Below are positions 26,294 through 34,407 of a DNA stretch of 64,000 nt, piece after piece. The stretch is from Vreelandella lutescens. Its GTDB lineage: Bacteria > Pseudomonadota > Gammaproteobacteria > Pseudomonadales > Halomonadaceae. The stretch covers positions 186,001 to 250,000 of the forward strand of contig NZ_BMHM01000006.1 in assembly GCF_014640815.1 (NCBI RefSeq). Direction: 5' to 3'. The position numbers and the translations under genes were made by a program. How positions within the stretch are numbered: the first letter of the stretch is position 1; each line of letters opens with the position of its first letter. The notes under the pieces are model-generated. The model saw only the letters and a list, made by a program, of their open reading frames with translations. It was not told where the DNA came from and searched no databases.

Positions 26294-26965
26294 ATGTCAT
26301 TTGCACAAAGCGTATTAGCACCGTGGGCATTAGTCCTTACATGGCTACTTTCACTAGGTGTAATTGTTTGGTGCCTATGCCTGCGCCCCTGGCAGCCGCT
26401 GCTTGATGATACTGCGTTACAGCATCGCTGGATGGCGGCCACCTTGGCGGTTCTGCTGATGTGGCAGCTGCGTGCTCAAGCCGTCGATTGGCTAACACTG
26501 CACTTGGTGTTCACAGTGCTGATGACGCTGGTGTTTAAAATGCCGCTGGCGTTGATCAGTAATGTAATGATCAACATTGCTATGGTGTTAGTGGGTAGAA
26601 ACGAGTGGGCGTTGTTAGGGGCTAACGTGCTGGTGACCGGCATTGTACCTGCGCTCATTACGGGTGTGGTATGGCGCATTGTTGACCGTCGTTTGCCCGA
26701 TAACCTGATGGTGTTTCTCTTTGCTTGCGGGTTTTTCGGAGCGGCGTTGGCCACGTTGGGAGGAGGGCTTGCAGCGGTGTCGCTGATTATGTTGGCAGGC
26801 ACTGACCCTGAAGCGGTCTACCTTGCTCAAGAGTATGCGCGCTTTTTGCCACTGTTGATGCCGTCAGAAGCGTTCATTACTGGCATGCTGCTGAGCATTC
26901 TCTTGGTGTACCACCCGGGGTGGGTGGCCACCTTTAATGATCATCGCTATATCGACATGCAGTAG
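26294..26965 (+). CDS. CbiM-like energy-coupling-factor transporter permease
   Basis: A 223-residue hydrophobic protein with about six membrane segments. HLVFTVLMTLVFKMPLALISN, WALLGANVLVTGIVPALITG and MPSEAFITGMLLSILLVYHP resemble the CbiM/NikM superfamily, substrate-capture components for cobalt or nickel. The N-terminal Met-His that binds metal in true CbiM is not present (MSFAQS). No cbiQ/cbiO ATPase genes are nearby. It may therefore be a solitary or divergent member. It lies 18 bp after purU on the same strand and converges with lexA. Confidence 0.6.
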   Translation: MSFAQSVLAPWALVLTWLLSLGVIVWCLCLRPWQPLLDDTALQHRWMAATLAVLLMWQLRAQAVDWLTLHLVFTVLMTLVFKMPLALISNVMINIAMVLVGRNEWALLGANVLVTGIVPALITGVVWRIVDRRLPDNLMVFLFACGFFGAALATLGGGLAAVSLIMLAGTDPEAVYLAQEYARFLPLLMPSEAFITGMLLSILLVYHPGWVATFNDHRYIDMQ

Positions 26966-26981
26966 CATTTGGGGTGGGCTA

Positions 26982-27659
26982 CTAGCCCAGTGCCTGCCCG
27001 TTGCCACCACGAATAACACCCACGCCCACCCCTTCAATATCGAGCTGCTGAGTGCGTAAATCGATTTCAATAGGGGCGAAATCAGCGTTTTCAGCAAGCA
27101 GCGTCACTTGATGGCCCTGGCGTTTAAAACGCTTGACCGTCACTTCATCTTCCAAGCGCGCAACGACAATTTGCCCGTCACGTACCCGGTCGGTGCGATG
27201 CACGGCTAGAAGGTCGCCTTCCAATATACCCACGTCTTTCATCGAGAGGCCGCGCACGCGCAGCAGGTAGTCAGCTTTAGGGGTGAAATATTCCGCCGGC
27301 AGTGGGCAATAACGATCAATATGCTCGGCCGCCAGAATGGGGCTGCCAGCGGCGACTTCACCGATCACAGGAAGCCCATGTGGCAATGAATCAGTGGTGG
27401 TGGCTGGCGCTGCTACCGGCGTTTCCGTTAGCTCTTGCGGCTCCTGGTTAGGCAGGCGAATGCCCCGTGAGGTGTTACGGATAATTCGGATAGCGCCTTT
27501 GCGCTCCAGTGCACGCAGATGCTCTTCTGCTGCATTAGGAGAGCGAAACCCCAGCGCTTTAGCAATTTCAGCGCGGGTGGGCGGGTAGCCGAGCTCACCC
27601 ATGGTCTTCACAATAAAATCAAAAACGTGCTGTTGGCGAGCTGTCAGTGGACGCGACAT
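26982..27659 (-). CDS. lexA: LexA repressor
   Basis: SOS master repressor and self-cleaving serine protease. It is 225 residues, longer than E. coli (202) because of a Pro/Ala/Thr-rich linker at ~70-95. The winged helix lies in [29 protein letters not shown]. The autocleavage site is Ala104-Gly105, and the catalytic dyad is Ser139 (RGLSM) and Lys176 (EVTVKRF). The ATG at 27659 has GGAG upstream. An SOS-box-like sequence 55-70 bp upstream suggests autoregulation. Confidence 0.95.
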   Translation of the reverse strand: MSRPLTARQQHVFDFIVKTMGELGYPPTRAEIAKALGFRSPNAAEEHLRALERKGAIRIIRNTSRGIRLPNQEPQELTETPVAAPATTTDSLPHGLPVIGEVAAGSPILAAEHIDRYCPLPAEYFTPKADYLLRVRGLSMKDVGILEGDLLAVHRTDRVRDGQIVVARLEDEVTVKRFKRQGHQVTLLAENADFAPIEIDLRTQQLDIEGVGVGVIRGGNGQALG

Positions 27660-27713
27660 ACCAAACTCCAAAACAGTGAAAAGACAGTAGCTACATGTCG
27701 GCTTAATCAGTAT

Positions 27714-27729
27714 GTGTTTAAGTATACAG
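27714..27729 (-). promoter_or_regulatory. LexA (SOS) box upstream of lexA
   Basis: On the minus strand CTGTATACTTAAACAC fits CTGT-N8-ACAG with one mismatch at the last base. A weaker CTGG-N8-ACAT element is 17 bp further upstream. The box overlaps a TATACT -10-like hexamer. Confidence 0.65.
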
Positions 27730-27861
27730 TATGTTGCTCTATCCAGTACATGCCGAGTTGCACTCAACTTGGACAGGCCCTCATACATCGGCTAACCCTT
27801 GATGCCTTTTGGATAAGAGATTGAGCCAGCAGGGGTTATGGCATAGTATTCAGCCATGTTT

Positions 27862-27875
27862 TAAACACCTGTTTT
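27862..27875 (+). promoter_or_regulatory. Candidate PsrA operator upstream of psrA
   Basis: TAAACACCTGTTTT reads as AAAC-N4-GTTT, the core I recall for PsrA binding sites in Pseudomonas, placed 12 bp before the psrA start. The outer bases are T rather than the usual G or C. The role would be negative autoregulation. Confidence 0.45.
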
Positions 27876-27887
27876 TTGGAGGGCGCC

Positions 27888-28565
27888 ATGGCCCAATCGG
27901 ATACGGTTACGCGTATTTTAGATACTGCAGAGGTGCTATTTGCAGAGCGAGGCTTTGCCGAAACGTCGCTGCGCAATATCACCAGTAAAGCGCGGGTCAA
28001 TCTAGCCGCTGTGAACTACCACTTTGGTTCTAAAAAGGCGCTGATTCAAGCCGTCTTTGCCCGCTACCTTGACCCATTTTCCGCCCGTTTTCATACGGCT
28101 CTCGATGAGTTGGAGGCGCGCTACCAAGGAAAGCCCATCCCTCTGGAGGTGCTCTTAGAAACAATGGCCACCACCGTGCTGGCGGTGCCTGCAGAGCGCA
28201 ATAGCCTGAAAGTCTTTATGCGCCTATTGGGGCTGGCGTACAGCCAGGCGCAGGGGCATCTGCGTCGTTACATTCAGCAGCAGTATGGTGATGTGTTTAC
28301 CCGGTTCACTGAGCTTGTGCGAAAAGCAACGCCTGAGCTGCCGGACGCTGAGCGTTTTTGGCGGCTACACTTTATGTTAGGTACGGTGATTTTTACGCTC
28401 TCGGGGCTGGATGCCCTGCGCGATATCGCCGCTAAAGATTATCAAGAGCAAGTGACGGTGCGTGATCTCATCAGGCGTCTGCGACCTGTGGTGGTGGCGG
28501 CGATGAGCGCTCCGTTACCGTCTGCCGTTGAAGAGGGACATCATGGAAACGCCCAGGCTAGCTGA
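27888..28565 (+). CDS. psrA: TetR-family regulator, PsrA-like
   Basis: A 225-residue TetR repressor with the N-terminal helix-turn-helix ILDTAEVLFAERGFAETSLRNI...NLAAVNYHFGSKKAL. The C-terminal ligand domain is about 150 residues. Orthology to PsrA, the fatty-acid-responsive regulator of beta-oxidation and rpoS in Pseudomonas, is inferred from the sequence pattern and from the lexA-psrA-nagZ order. GGAGG lies 5 bases before the ATG at 27888. The 3' end overlaps the L,D-transpeptidase start by 23 bp, which is not the Pseudomonas arrangement. Confidence 0.82.
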   Translation: MAQSDTVTRILDTAEVLFAERGFAETSLRNITSKARVNLAAVNYHFGSKKALIQAVFARYLDPFSARFHTALDELEARYQGKPIPLEVLLETMATTVLAVPAERNSLKVFMRLLGLAYSQAQGHLRRYIQQQYGDVFTRFTELVRKATPELPDAERFWRLHFMLGTVIFTLSGLDALRDIAAKDYQEQVTVRDLIRRLRPVVVAAMSAPLPSAVEEGHHGNAQAS

Positions 28566-29058
28566 ACTACCGCCTTCTCACGCGCTATGGATTGAAGTGG
28601 ATACACAGCAGCAGCGGCTGCGCTGCTGGCAGGGAGAAGAAGTGAGCTATGAGTGTAAGGTCTCTACAGGGCTTGCAGGGGTAGGGCAGCAAGAGGGCAG
28701 CGGACAGACGCCGTTGGGTTGGCACTATGTGCGTGCCTCTATCGGTAAAGGCTTGCCCGATAATGCGGTGTTTCGTGGCCGCCGCTGGACCGAAGAAGTA
28801 TTTTCACCTGAACTGGCTGCGCGCTTTCCAAAGCGAGATTGGATTCTTACTCGCATTATGTGGATTTGCGGGCTAGAGCGCGGCGTTAATCGTGGTGCTA
28901 ATGTGGACTCTCAGCGGCGCTATATTTATTTGCACGGAACACCAGAAGATCAGCCTATGGGGGTTGCCGCCTCACACGGCTGTATACGCCTACGTAATCA
29001 CGATTTGCACTATTTATTTGACCACGCACAGCCCGGTACGCCGGTCTGGCTGCATTAA
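28543..29058 (+). CDS. L,D-transpeptidase (YkuD/ErfK family)
   Basis: A 171-residue protein that is essentially one YkuD domain. The catalytic motif is SHGCIRLRN (His145, Cys147), with an upstream YLHGT (His131). It also has STGLAGVGQQEGSGQTPLG, the substrate-side strand. L,D-transpeptidases make 3-3 peptidoglycan cross-links or attach lipoproteins. There is no signal peptide or membrane segment, so either export is by another route or it acts in the cytoplasm. The start at 28543 has GAGGG upstream and lies inside psrA. It sits next to nagZ, another peptidoglycan-recycling gene. Confidence 0.85.
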   Translation: METPRLAELPPSHALWIEVDTQQQRLRCWQGEEVSYECKVSTGLAGVGQQEGSGQTPLGWHYVRASIGKGLPDNAVFRGRRWTEEVFSPELAARFPKRDWILTRIMWICGLERGVNRGANVDSQRRYIYLHGTPEDQPMGVAASHGCIRLRNHDLHYLFDHAQPGTPVWLH

Positions 29059-29142
29059 GCCCACGGACCAGGCATCCTGCCAGAATTTTGACACGCTAAG
29101 CGGTTAGTCTAGTATGGCACCCTTTTTGTCGGACTCATCACC

Positions 29143-30153
29143 ATGACGCAACCCATTGGCCCGGTTATGCTTGACCTAGAAGGGCCGCAATTATCCAGTG
29201 CTGAAAAGCGATTGCTCAAAGACCCTGCGGTGGGTGGCGTTATTTTGTTCGCCCGCAACGTAGAAGATGCCTACCAAGTGCGCACGCTCTGCAGCAGTAT
29301 TCGCCGCGTACGTGGCGACCTGCTGCTGGGTATTGATCAAGAGGGCGGGCGAGTTCAGCGTATTAAACAAGGGGTCACCAAGATACCTGCCATGGCGCGT
29401 ATTGGTGATCTGTTCGACAGCGACCCGGTGGCTGGGCTTACCCTAGCAAAAGACACAGGGTGGCTGTTGGGTATGGAAATGGCTGCCTGTGGTTTGGACA
29501 TTAGTTTTGCGCCTGTGTTGGATGTGGAGAGCGGCATTTCCAGCGTGATTGGTGAGCGCAGCTTCAGCAGCAACCCCGCGCATGTCGCTCAGTTGGGCCA
29601 CGCCTTTATTGATGGATTACACGAGGCCGGGATGGCCGCGGTGGGTAAGCACTTTCCTGGCCATGGTGGCGTTGCAGCGGATTCGCATGTGGCGCTGCCA
29701 GTTGATGAACGCCCGCTGGCCGAGCTGAAAGCTCGTGACTTAGTGCCGTTTCGCGAGTTGGCGGGTGTGTTGAACGGTGTCATGCCTGCTCATGTGATCT
29801 ATTCCGCCTTTGATACCCGCCCTGCGGGTTTTTCACCTAACTGGCTGGGTATGTTGCGCGAATCGTTGGGTTTCAAAGGGTGTATTTTTTCGGATGATTT
29901 AAGCATGGCAGGTGCCCATGAGGCAGGCGGCCCGGCTGAGCGTGCTAAGGCAGCGCTCGCCGCTGGCTGCGATATGCTGCTGATCTGCAATGACCGAGCT
30001 GCTGCTCTTGAGGTGGTCGAAGCCTGCCAAGGCGTGCTGAATAAGCGCCCTGCCAAACTGCGCTATGGGCGCGCACGGCCAGAGCTTGATGCATTGGCAG
30101 CGCTTGGTCGCTGGCGGCGCACCCACGCAAAACTCGAAGCGATGGCTAGTTAA
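29143..30153 (+). CDS. nagZ: Beta-N-acetylhexosaminidase
   Basis: Cytosolic family-3 glycosidase that removes GlcNAc from anhydromuropeptides in peptidoglycan recycling. It is 336 residues, no signal peptide. The GDLLLGIDQEGGRVQR block, the VGKHFPGHGG motif with the catalytic His-Asp pair loop, and the FSDDLSMAGA segment with the nucleophile Asp are all present. It is followed 45 bp later by the hypoxanthine-guanine phosphoribosyltransferase gene, an order also seen in other gammaproteobacteria. Confidence 0.95.
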   Translation: MTQPIGPVMLDLEGPQLSSAEKRLLKDPAVGGVILFARNVEDAYQVRTLCSSIRRVRGDLLLGIDQEGGRVQRIKQGVTKIPAMARIGDLFDSDPVAGLTLAKDTGWLLGMEMAACGLDISFAPVLDVESGISSVIGERSFSSNPAHVAQLGHAFIDGLHEAGMAAVGKHFPGHGGVAADSHVALPVDERPLAELKARDLVPFRELAGVLNGVMPAHVIYSAFDTRPAGFSPNWLGMLRESLGFKGCIFSDDLSMAGAHEAGGPAERAKAALAAGCDMLLICNDRAAALEVVEACQGVLNKRPAKLRYGRARPELDALAALGRWRRTHAKLEAMAS

Positions 30154-30198
30154 CTTTTTATACCGTTATCTTATTAGATCTTTTTGTGGAGAAGTTGC

Positions 30199-30777
30199 AT
30201 GTCCAAGTTGGATAAAGAAACGCTTGAATCGCTGGATTCCATGCGTGAGTTAATGGATAACGCCGACTGCCTGATCTCGCAAGAGCAGGTGGAGCGGGCG
30301 TTGGATCGCATGGCGGAAGAGATCACGCGAGACTTGGGCGACAAGCTGCCAGTGTTTTACTGCGTCATGAACGGTGGGCTTATAACCACTGGGCACCTGC
30401 TAACGCGTCTTGGCTTCCCGCTGGAAGTGGATTACCTGCACGCTACCCGCTACCGTAACGAACTGCGTGGCGGCGAGCTTTTCTGGCGTGTTTCTCCCGA
30501 AGTGCCCATGGCTGGCCGGCACGTCGTGATTGTGGACGATATCTTAGATGAAGGTGCCACCCTGGCGGCTATTTTGGAATACTGCAAAGAGGCCCAAGCA
30601 GCCAGCGTGACCACTGCAGTGTTGGTCGACAAACAGCACGACCGCAAAGCTGTACCTGGGTTAAAAGCAGATTACTGCAGCTTGGAAGTGGCCGACCGCT
30701 ACGTATTTGGGTTTGGTATGGATTACAAAGGCTATTGGCGTAACGCCCCTGGGATTTTTGCTCCCAAGGGCATGTAA
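30199..30777 (+). CDS. Hypoxanthine-guanine phosphoribosyltransferase
   Basis: A 192-residue PRPP-dependent enzyme of type-I PRTase fold that salvages hypoxanthine and guanine. The PRPP loop is VVIVDDILDEGATLAAI. FYCVMNGGLITTGHLL and the C-terminal DRYVFGFGMDYKGYWRN, which carries the base-binding aromatic residue, are typical of the proteobacterial 'hypoxanthine-guanine PRTase' next to nagZ. It has a helical N-terminal extension. The ATG at 30199 has GGAGAAG upstream. With apt, gpt and upp this is the fourth salvage PRTase of the window. Confidence 0.88.
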   Translation: MSKLDKETLESLDSMRELMDNADCLISQEQVERALDRMAEEITRDLGDKLPVFYCVMNGGLITTGHLLTRLGFPLEVDYLHATRYRNELRGGELFWRVSPEVPMAGRHVVIVDDILDEGATLAAILEYCKEAQAASVTTAVLVDKQHDRKAVPGLKADYCSLEVADRYVFGFGMDYKGYWRNAPGIFAPKGM

Positions 30778-30788
30778 GCGAAAGAATG

Positions 30789-30820
30789 GCTTAGCGAGGT
30801 GAGAAGCGTCTCGCTAAGCC
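30789..30820 (+). terminator. Hairpin terminating the PRTase gene, inside the 3' end of ppsR
   Basis: GGCTTAGCGAG (30789-30799) pairs perfectly with CTCGCTAAGCC (30810-30820), followed by TGTTT. The structure spans the ppsR stop codon on the other strand. Confidence 0.6.
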
Positions 30821-31624
30821 TGTTTCCGCAATCATACGGGTTGATATTTCTTCCACGGAAAAGCGTGTCGTATCAATAAACGGAATATGCATTTGTCGAT
30901 ACAGTGCTTCCGCCTGTTCTACTTCTTGTAAGCATTGATCCATCGAACTGTAGCGACTATTTGGGCGGCGCTCATTGCGAATCGCCGATAGTCTGCGCGC
31001 GTCAATCGTAAGGCCAAAGAGCTTATGTCGATGGGGAGCGAGCGCTTTGGGTAGCTTTAGATGGCCATCTTCATCTAGGTCATCTTCGGTAAGCGGATAA
31101 TTGGCCGCGCGGATGCCAAACTGAAGCGCCAGATAGAGTGATGTAGGGGTCTTACCACAGCGTGAAACGCCCACCAAGATAATATCGGCTTTATCGTACT
31201 GGTGGGTGCGCGCTCCATCATCATTATCAAGTGCAAAGTGAACTGAGTGGATACGGTCCATGTAGACGTCGTCGCTACCAATTGAGTGGGTGCGGCCGAC
31301 ACTATAGGACGAATGCGTTTCCAGCTCCTGTTCAAGAGGCTCCAAAAACGTTGAGAAAATGTCGACTTTAAAGCCCGATGCCTGACGGATAACGTTACGG
31401 ATCTGCTGATCCACAATGGTATCGATAATGATCGGACGGTAGCCGTCGCGGGCGGCCGTCGATTCAATAATTTCAGCTAGCGCTTGCGCCTTTTCCACTG
31501 TATCGATGTACGGTTTGGTCAGCATGTTGATCTCAACGTCGCTGAACTGAGCTAATAGGCTGCGCCCCAGGCTTTCGGCGGTAATACCGGTGCCATCCGA
31601 AATAAAAAATGCCGTTCGTTTCAT
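30791..31624 (-). CDS. ppsR: Pyruvate, water dikinase regulatory protein
   Basis: A bifunctional ADP-dependent kinase and pyrophosphorylase that switches PEP synthase off and on by phosphorylating a threonine near its catalytic histidine. The product is 277 residues (DUF299 family). [15 protein letters not shown] starts the protein, the P-loop [10 protein letters not shown] is at 151-160, and [18 protein letters not shown] lies near the C-terminus. The ATG at 31624 has GGAG upstream. It is divergent from its target ppsA, the standard arrangement. Confidence 0.94.
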   Translation of the reverse strand: MKRTAFFISDGTGITAESLGRSLLAQFSDVEINMLTKPYIDTVEKAQALAEIIESTAARDGYRPIIIDTIVDQQIRNVIRQASGFKVDIFSTFLEPLEQELETHSSYSVGRTHSIGSDDVYMDRIHSVHFALDNDDGARTHQYDKADIILVGVSRCGKTPTSLYLALQFGIRAANYPLTEDDLDEDGHLKLPKALAPHRHKLFGLTIDARRLSAIRNERRPNSRYSSMDQCLQEVEQAEALYRQMHIPFIDTTRFSVEEISTRMIAETGLARRFSPR

Positions 31625-31804
31625 ATTCTGCTCCGCCCGTCTGCTGTGTGTAGACATGTGCCTGAAACCGCTATTGTGTGCTGTGCTAACGATGAGCACA
31701 ACGCTCAGCCATCACTACATAAATCGCTCATATCGGGGCGTTGTTGTAAAAATCCTCCACTCCCTTCGCTGTTAGACCAATGGCGAATAGAGATGCGCAG
31801 TGCT

Positions 31805-31833
31805 AGGGTGACAGCGTCTAACAGTGTCGCCCT
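31805..31833 (+). promoter_or_regulatory. Hairpin in the ppsA leader
   Basis: AGGGTGACA (31805-31813) pairs with TGTCGCCCT (31825-31833), 9 pairs including one G-T, about 37 bp before the ppsA GTG. There is no T-tract. The role is unknown. Confidence 0.35.
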
Positions 31834-31870
31834 AATGGGTTGCAACAAAGTCTGAAAGCGAGGGGGTTGC

Positions 31871-34255
31871 GTGGAAGAGTACATTCTGTGGTTCGATCAG
31901 CTAGGTATGGCAGACGTCGAACGCGTGGGTGGTAAAAACGCCTCGCTTGGCGAAATGATTTCCAATTTATCTGGCGTTGGCGTCACGGTGCCTGGTGGCT
32001 TCGCAACCACCGCCCACGCGTACCGCGAGTTTCTCTCCCACGAAGGCCTTAACGACCGCATTAACGACACGTTAGCCCGGCTAGACGTGGATGACGTGAA
32101 GGCGTTGGCCGATGCAGGCAAAATGATTCGTCAGTGGATCATCGACACGCCGCTGCCGCCTGCTTTTGAAGCCGCGCTGGGCGATGCCTACGAGCAGCTT
32201 CAGACCCAGCACCCAAGCCTTAAAGTGGCCGTGCGCAGCTCGGCGACGGCGGAAGATCTTCCCGATGCCTCTTTCGCCGGGCAGCAAGAAACGTTCTTGA
32301 ACATTGAAGGTTTCGCCAATATTAAGCATGCGGTGCATGAAGTATTCGCCTCTTTGTTTAATGACCGCGCCATTTCTTACCGCGTACACCGTGGCTACGC
32401 CCATGAAAACGTAGCGCTGTCAGCAGGTGTTCAGAAGATGGTGCGTTCTGAAACCGGCGCATCCGGCGTGATGTTTACCCTCGATACAGAGTCTGGCTAC
32501 CGAGATGCGGTATTTGTGACCGCATCTTGGGGGCTTGGTGAAACCGTCGTTCAAGGTGCGGTGAACCCTGACGAGTTCTATGTGCACAAACCTACGCTGG
32601 CGGCAGGCCGCCCGGCTGTACTGCGCCGCACGCTGGGTTCTAAGCTGATCAAAATGGTGTATGGCCAAGATGCCAGCGCCGGTAAATCGGTTGAAACCGT
32701 TGATGTGCCCTTCAAAGATCGCGGCCGATTCTGCATTAACGATGAGCAGGTGATGGAGCTTGCTCGTCAAGCCGTTACCATTGAGCAGCACTACCAGCGC
32801 CCTATGGATATCGAGTGGGCCTTGGATGGTGATGATGGCAAGCTGTACATCGTTCAAGCGCGGCCTGAAACCGTGGTATCTCAGCAGGAGGGCGGTAAGC
32901 TTGAGCGCTTCCAACTGCGTGAGAAGGGCCGCACCCTGATTACGGGCCGTGCCATTGGTCAGCGTATCGGCCGAGGGGCCGTGAAAATCGTTCTCAGCCC
33001 TGACGAAATGGATAAGATTCAAGAAGGCGATATCTTGGTCACTGACATGACGGATCCTGATTGGGAGCCCATCATGAAACGCGCCTCCGCTATTGTGACT
33101 AACCGTGGCGGACGTACCTGCCACGCAGCAATTATTGCCCGCGAACTGGGTATTCCTGCAGTAGTGGGCTGTGGTGATGCGACGACTCAGTTGCAAGAAG
33201 GAATTGATGTCACGGTTTCCTGTGCGGAAGGTGATACCGGACACGTTTACGAAGGCTTGCTGGCATTTGATTGCAATGTTTCTAGCGTGGATTCCATGCC
33301 AGAAATCCCTTTCAAAATCATGATGAACGTGGGTAACCCTGACCGTGCGTTTGGTTTTGCAAGCCTTCCGCATGCAGGCGTGGGCTTGGCGCGTCTTGAG
33401 TTCATTATCAATCGCATGATCGGCGTGCACCCGAAAGCGCTGCTTGAGTACGATACGCTGCCCGCTGAGCTTCAGCAGGTCATTGATTTGCGCACCGCAG
33501 GCTATGCCGACCCGGTCAGTTTCTACGTGGATAAGTTGGTAGAGGGTATCTCTACGCTGGCGGCAGCCTTCTATCCCCAGCGCGTGATTGTTCGTCTATC
33601 GGATTTCAAATCGAACGAGTACGAAAACCTGATTGGTGGCAAGCTTTATGAGCCGGGTGAAGAGAACCCGATGCTGGGTTTCCGTGGTGCGTCTCGCTAC
33701 ATTTCCGAAGCTTTCCGCCCCTGTTTTGAGCTGGAGTGCCGTGCGCTGAAGCGCGTTCGTGATGAGATGGGCTTTACGAACGTGGAGATTATGGTGCCTT
33801 TTGTACGCACCACCGACGAAGCACGCGAAGTGGTGAATTTGCTCGACGTCAATGGTTTGAAGCGCGGCGGGGATGAAAATCCTGATGGTTTGAAAGTGAT
33901 CATGATGTGCGAGCTGCCTGCCAATGCGCTATTGGCCGATGAGTTCCTTGAGTATTTTGATGGTTTCTCGATTGGTTCTAACGATCTAACGCAGCTAACC
34001 CTAGGTTTGGATCGGGACTCCGGAATCGTTGCGCACTTATTTGATGAGCGTAACCCCGCCGTCAAAAAGCTGCTGGCGATGGCCATTAAGGCGTGCAAAG
34101 CGAAAGGTAAGTATGTGGGTATTTGCGGTCAAGGGCCTTCAGACCATCCAGATCTAGCCAAGTGGCTAATGGAACAAGGCATTGATTCTGTATCACTCAA
34201 CCCTGATGCCGTTCTGGAAACGTGGTTTATGCTGGCGGGTGAAACTATCGCTTAA
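31871..34255 (+). CDS. ppsA: Phosphoenolpyruvate synthase
   Basis: Converts pyruvate, ATP and water to PEP, AMP and phosphate for gluconeogenesis. The 794 residues comprise an N-terminal ATP-grasp domain ([24 protein letters not shown]), a central swivelling domain with [14 protein letters not shown] (catalytic His418), and a C-terminal PEP/pyruvate barrel with [19 protein letters not shown] and [11 protein letters not shown]. The GTG start at 31871 is preceded by AGGGGG. PpsR, divergent from it, should target the Thr next to His418. Confidence 0.97.
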   Translation: MEEYILWFDQLGMADVERVGGKNASLGEMISNLSGVGVTVPGGFATTAHAYREFLSHEGLNDRINDTLARLDVDDVKALADAGKMIRQWIIDTPLPPAFEAALGDAYEQLQTQHPSLKVAVRSSATAEDLPDASFAGQQETFLNIEGFANIKHAVHEVFASLFNDRAISYRVHRGYAHENVALSAGVQKMVRSETGASGVMFTLDTESGYRDAVFVTASWGLGETVVQGAVNPDEFYVHKPTLAAGRPAVLRRTLGSKLIKMVYGQDASAGKSVETVDVPFKDRGRFCINDEQVMELARQAVTIEQHYQRPMDIEWALDGDDGKLYIVQARPETVVSQQEGGKLERFQLREKGRTLITGRAIGQRIGRGAVKIVLSPDEMDKIQEGDILVTDMTDPDWEPIMKRASAIVTNRGGRTCHAAIIARELGIPAVVGCGDATTQLQEGIDVTVSCAEGDTGHVYEGLLAFDCNVSSVDSMPEIPFKIMMNVGNPDRAFGFASLPHAGVGLARLEFIINRMIGVHPKALLEYDTLPAELQQVIDLRTAGYADPVSFYVDKLVEGISTLAAAFYPQRVIVRLSDFKSNEYENLIGGKLYEPGEENPMLGFRGASRYISEAFRPCFELECRALKRVRDEMGFTNVEIMVPFVRTTDEAREVVNLLDVNGLKRGGDENPDGLKVIMMCELPANALLADEFLEYFDGFSIGSNDLTQLTLGLDRDSGIVAHLFDERNPAVKKLLAMAIKACKAKGKYVGICGQGPSDHPDLAKWLMEQGIDSVSLNPDAVLETWFMLAGETIA

Positions 34256-34290
34256 GCCACGGTAAATATAAACAGCGTGTTCGCTATTTT

Positions 34291-34325
34291 GCGCCCGGCC
34301 ATTGTGCCGGGCGCAGTCGTTTTAT
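34291..34325 (+). terminator. Terminator after ppsA
   Basis: GCGCCCGGC (34291-34299) pairs with GCCGGGCGC (34306-34314). An interrupted T-tract (AGTCGTTTTA) follows. Confidence 0.7.
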
Positions 34326-34407
34326 AGGCTAAGCTGTTGTTTGAACATCGACGGGGCGAGTTCGCCTTGAGCGTTCATGCCAGCGCTATGGCTTAAGGAG
34401 AAAAGTT

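Noticed and set aside
32420..33430. Long open frame antisense to ppsA
   Set aside because: It is complementary to a highly conserved enzyme gene and has the His/Arg/Ala-rich composition of an antisense shadow.
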